NCBI GenBank assembly: GCA_021783935.1
Contig: JAJXTK010000216.1
Span: 1 to 9,278, forward strand
DNA from: Myxococcales bacterium
GTDB taxonomy: Bacteria; Myxococcota_A; Polyangia; Polyangiales; JADJMO01
DNA length: 9,278 bases
Direction: 5' to 3'
Positions within the stretch are counted from its first letter, which is position 1. The number at the start of each line of letters is the position of its first letter. The position numbers and the translations under genes were made by a program. Under the pieces are notes generated by a model that searched no databases, was not told the origin of the DNA, and saw only the letters and a program-made list of their open reading frames with translations. Positions 6,727-9,278 of this stretch are shown piece by piece.

Positions 6727-6805
6727 GGTTGCACCAATGCACACACGGGTAGCCCACTTCGGCCAAATTGCCGGCAGCCGCGCCCGGTGTCGGTCGCCGC
6801 GCCTG

Positions 6806-7900
6806 CTACGGCTTCTTCGTGCCCGCGTCGTCGAGCTCGCGAAGGAACTCCTTCGCGCGCTCGTCGCTCGGATCGATCGCGAGCGCGCGCAGGAAGGCTT
6901 GCTTGGCCTCGGCCTTCTTGCCGCGCGCGAGGTACAGCGAGCCGAGGTCGATCCACGCGGCGGGCTGGTGCGCGTCGAGCCGGAGCGCCTCGCGGTAGCT
7001 GGCTTCGGCGTCGCTCCAGCGCTCGACCGACTGGTAGGCGAAGCCCAGAGAGGTGCGGAAGGACGCGTCCGCTGGCGCGAGCTGCACGGCGCGCTCGAGC
7101 TCCTTGACCGCGCGCTTCGGATCGCCGTCGACGATCAGCGCCGCGCCGAGCAAGGCGTGGCCGGTCGGTGCGTCGGGCTCGAGCTTCAGCGCCTCTTCGT
7201 ACAGCGCGATGGCCTCCTTGGGGCGTCCGTCGAGCAGCAGCGCGCTCGCGAGGTTGCGCTTGCGCGTGCCGCTGAGGGGCTCGAGCGCGGCCGCGCGGCG
7301 CAGATCCTCGATGGCCTCCCTGCGCCGACCGAGCGCGAGGCGCGCCAGCGCGCGCGCCGAGATCGCCTCGACGTCTTCGGGCGCGAGCGTCACGGCGTGA
7401 TCGAGATCGTCGAGCGCGCCTTCGACGTCGCTGACGAGCAACGCGGCGCGGCCGCCCTCGATCCACGCAGGCGCGTACGAAGGGGCGAGCTTCTGGGCGC
7501 GGCGCAGGAGGTCGCGCGCTGCTTCGACGCGCTTCTCGCGCTTGGGGTCGCCGAGCGCGGCGCCGAGCTCGATGCGTATCCCGAGCGAGGCCACGATGGC
7601 GCGCGCGCGGCCGACGAGCGGCGCCGGGTGATCGGGCGCGAGCTGCTGCGCACGCAGGAAGCCCTCTTCGGCGCGGGCCGGATCGCCGTTGGCGAGCTCG
7701 GCCTCGGCCGCCTCGAGCGCGCGGCGCGCCTCGGGCGACAGCGGCGCCGGCGTCCTCGTCGCCTCAGCGGAGGAAGCGGACGGTGCCACGACGGCGCTGG
7801 CGCTCGCCGCGGCGCATGGCCGGGGCGGCGCCCCCGCGCAGGACGTCGCGATCCACGGGGTGAGGGCGACGATCCCGACGAGCGCCTGGCGCCCGCGCAT
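6806..7900 (-). CDS. TPR-repeat probable lipoprotein, 364 aa
   Basis: The start chosen is the ATG at 7900 because it opens directly into a signal sequence, MRGRQALVGIVALTPWIATS, followed by Cys21. This gives a lipobox-like ATSC, although Ala at -3 is not the best residue. A GTG at 7942 would add 14 residues and bury the signal. A Ser/Ala/Pro linker spans about 29-55. TPR units follow: one at about 57-91, one carrying a 17-residue insertion at 92-142 (around IRIELGAALGDPKREKRVEA), then six exact 34-residue units at 143, 177, 211, 245, 279 and 313, ending at 346. The last units have the canonical pattern, for example AWIDLGSLYLARGKKAEAKQ. The protein ends in DDAGTKKP. TPR arrays are protein-binding scaffolds; a lipid-anchored one would act in the periplasm or at the outer membrane. 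It is the first gene of the minus-strand run, so it may share a transcript with the DUF481 gene 95 bases on. The partner is unknown. Confidence 0.85.
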   Translation of the reverse strand: MRGRQALVGIVALTPWIATSCAGAPPRPCAAASASAVVAPSASSAEATRTPAPLSPEARRALEAAEAELANGDPARAEEGFLRAQQLAPDHPAPLVGRARAIVASLGIRIELGAALGDPKREKRVEAARDLLRRAQKLAPSYAPAWIEGGRAALLVSDVEGALDDLDHAVTLAPEDVEAISARALARLALGRRREAIEDLRRAAALEPLSGTRKRNLASALLLDGRPKEAIALYEEALKLEPDAPTGHALLGAALIVDGDPKRAVKELERAVQLAPADASFRTSLGFAYQSVERWSDAEASYREALRLDAHQPAAWIDLGSLYLARGKKAEAKQAFLRALAIDPSDERAKEFLRELDDAGTKKP

Positions 7901-8013
7901 CCGAACGACGTCGGGGTGCAAAGGGCGAGCGTGGCGCTGCACGCCGGGAGTATGGCACGGTCGTCCTCCGATGCGCGTTGTAAGCGCGCGCGCGTTCCGG
8001 CACGCTCTCGACC
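7901..8013. other. Divergent intergenic region, probable promoters for both flanking genes
   Basis: These 113 bases separate the start codons of the TPR lipoprotein gene (minus) and the HEAT-like gene (plus), so both promoters should lie here or just inside. A less GC-rich patch, TTGTAAG (7978-7984), is the only notable element. A TAA at 7981-7983 closes the plus-strand frame of the HEAT-like gene and so bounds its start. No convincing -35/-10 pair or Shine-Dalgarno was found on either strand. Confidence 0.4.
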
Positions 8014-9278
8014 ATGGGGAGTCGGTCCCAACGCGCGCGCGCCGTCGTGGTCGCGCTCGTCGCCCTCGCCGGCGGCACCCTCGGCGCGCCGAGCGCGTCG
8101 GCGCTGGTGCGCTACGACGAAGAGTACGAGGAGCCGGTCGAGGCGACGACTGCCCCCTCGGTCTCCCCCTCGTCGTTCGGCGGGATCGTGGGCATCGCGG
8201 CGCTGCAGCGTGACGTGAGGTCGACCGACGCCCGCGCGCGCGGTGCGGCCGTGGCGCGCGCCGCCGAGATGGGACGCGAGGCCGGGCGCGCCAAGCAGCG
8301 TCGCCTCGCGGCGCTCAAGGGGGACTCGAACGTCGGCGACGTCGACAGGGTGGCCGTCGAGGATCCGACGTTCGTGGGTGCGCGTGGGATCGAGGAGCGA
8401 TGCTGGCAGATGGTCGAGGACGCGGCCCTCGACGCCGCGAGCGATGACCTCGACGGGGCGCTGCGGGTGCGCCTCGCGGCCGTGCGCGCGCTCGTCGACG
8501 ATCCGCGCGTCAAGCTCGCGAGGCAGCGCCTGCGCGACGTGTTCAATAGCCCCGCGCCGCTCGCGCGCGCCGCGTACGCGCCGCCGGCCGCAGTGCCGCC
8601 GTGGATGCCCGCCCCTCCGGCGTTCGTGGGGCCGCCGGCGCGCACCACGCGCTACGACGCCGACCTCGTGCGCTTGGTGCGCGACACGGCCGCGATCGTG
8701 CTCGCGCGCCTCGGCGATCAGGAGTGGCTCTTCCAGCAGGGCACCGAGAAGGGCGACGCGCAGCGCGCGGCGCTCGTAGCGTTCGCGATCGCGCCGCCGC
8801 CGACGATCGCGGTCAAGCCCACCACGACGCTGAACGCGCGCATCGTCGGGCTGCTCGTCGCCTCGCGCGACCTGCGCGCGGCGGAGCTGCTGCTCGAAGC
8901 GGCGAAGAAGGAGCCGGCGACCGCCGCGCCCGCGATCCGCGCGCTCGCTGAGCTCGGCGACGGGCGCGTCATCAAGATCGCCAACGACGTCCTCAAGGGC
9001 GAGGTGGTGGGCGTCGACGCCGACCGGCTCCGATTTGCCGCGGCCGAGGCGCTTGCGATCCTGCGCGACCCGGGCGCCGACGCGGCCATTCGCGCGCTCG
9101 CGGGCGACGCGCGGCGAGCCGTGGCGCGCGAGGCGCCGCGCCTCGCCGCGCAGTACCCGAGCGCTGGGCTGCTTCCGTTGCTCGTGTCCGTGGCCAAGGC
9201 GGGAGACGCGTCGGCGATCGCGGCGCTCGGCCGGCTCGGTTCGGCGGGGGTCGCGGCGCTGCTCGAGATCGCGCGGTC
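8014..9278 (+). CDS. Exported HEAT-repeat-like protein (3' end outside window)
   Basis: The frame is open from ATG 8014 to the window end (421 codons plus two bases), so the C-terminus is missing. An in-frame TAA at 7981 leaves ATG 8014 as the only ATG start; no Shine-Dalgarno is visible. Residues 1-30 form a signal peptide: basic MGSRSQRARA, hydrophobic VVVALVALAGGTLG, then APSASA with likely cleavage before LVRYDEE. An acidic start (YDEEYEEP) and an Ala/Arg-rich helical region follow, then a Pro-rich linker at about 190-212 (AYAPPAAVPPWMPAPPAFVG). From about residue 305 the sequence becomes a series of Ala/Leu-rich helix pairs like HEAT or PBS-lyase repeats: APAIRALAELGDGRVIKIAN, LRFAAAEALAILRDPGADAA, IAALGRLGSAGVAALLEIAR. 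Such solenoids are protein-binding scaffolds. No catalytic motif or family name is recognised, and the gene is transcribed away from the minus-strand run. Confidence 0.85.
   Translation, partial: MGSRSQRARAVVVALVALAGGTLGAPSASALVRYDEEYEEPVEATTAPSVSPSSFGGIVGIAALQRDVRSTDARARGAAVARAAEMGREAGRAKQRRLAALKGDSNVGDVDRVAVEDPTFVGARGIEERCWQMVEDAALDAASDDLDGALRVRLAAVRALVDDPRVKLARQRLRDVFNSPAPLARAAYAPPAAVPPWMPAPPAFVGPPARTTRYDADLVRLVRDTAAIVLARLGDQEWLFQQGTEKGDAQRAALVAFAIAPPPTIAVKPTTTLNARIVGLLVASRDLRAAELLLEAAKKEPATAAPAIRALAELGDGRVIKIANDVLKGEVVGVDADRLRFAAAEALAILRDPGADAAIRALAGDARRAVAREAPRLAAQYPSAGLLPLLVSVAKAGDASAIAALGRLGSAGVAALLEIAR

Noticed and set aside
6732..6737. CACCAA upstream of the DUF481 gene, also an arm of the candidate operator at 4180-4185
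   Set aside because: A six-base match in two intergenic regions is expected by chance, and no inverted partner arm is present at 6732.
6737..8218. Plus-strand open frame of 493 codons across the TPR gene and the divergent region
   Set aside because: It is antisense to perfect 34-residue TPR units and out of frame with the HEAT-like gene; it has no domain of its own.
8112..9197. Two minus-strand open frames (8112-8648 and 8718-9197) inside the HEAT-like gene
   Set aside because: They are Ser/Arg/Ala-rich antisense products; the plus frame has a signal peptide and repeat structure and is open throughout.

Overview
This is a very GC-rich window (roughly 70% by eye) with long open antisense frames. 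Several of its proteins carry Ser/Ala/Pro-rich linkers or tails (SASAS-type). Together with a non-flagellar type III export gate in this setting, that suggests a myxobacterium-like member of the Myxococcota (Polyangiales or Sandaracinus type). This placement is inferred from style and gene content; the window holds no rRNA or other phylogenetic marker beyond SctV.

Layout: (1) the 3' part of a plus-strand gene for a proline-rich, single-membrane-span protein with a C-terminal TPR-like hairpin (1-642); (2) six consecutive minus-strand genes, listed here in transcription order. They are a TPR-repeat probable lipoprotein (7900-6806), a DUF481-type outer-membrane beta-barrel protein (6710-5802), a TMTC-like GT-C membrane glycosyltransferase candidate (5761-4217), a GbsR/MarR-type winged-helix regulator (4166-3555), the type III secretion export gate SctV (3540-1570), and an unrecognised three-span membrane protein with a cysteine-rich C-terminal region (1516-659); (3) a plus-strand gene divergent from the TPR gene, encoding an exported HEAT-repeat-like protein that runs off the window (8014-9278).

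The gaps between the minus-strand genes are 95, 40, 50, 14 and 53 bases, so the run could be partly co-transcribed. The tightest pair is regulator plus sctV (14 bases), which makes the regulator a candidate controller of the export gate. The TMTC-like and regulator genes both lack a Shine-Dalgarno sequence. Both instead carry the same 11-mer, TACAGTCGCGC, whose TAnnnT hexamer ends 8 and 7 bases before the ATG. That is the arrangement of a -10 box driving leaderless mRNA, so internal transcription starts are plausible.

The central point of interest is sctV, a core type III secretion gene, sitting among cell-envelope genes and beside a GbsR-like regulator with no other recognisable type III component in about 9 kb. 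No mobile element, CRISPR array, tRNA or rRNA was seen, and no gene-free stretch exceeds about 115 bases.
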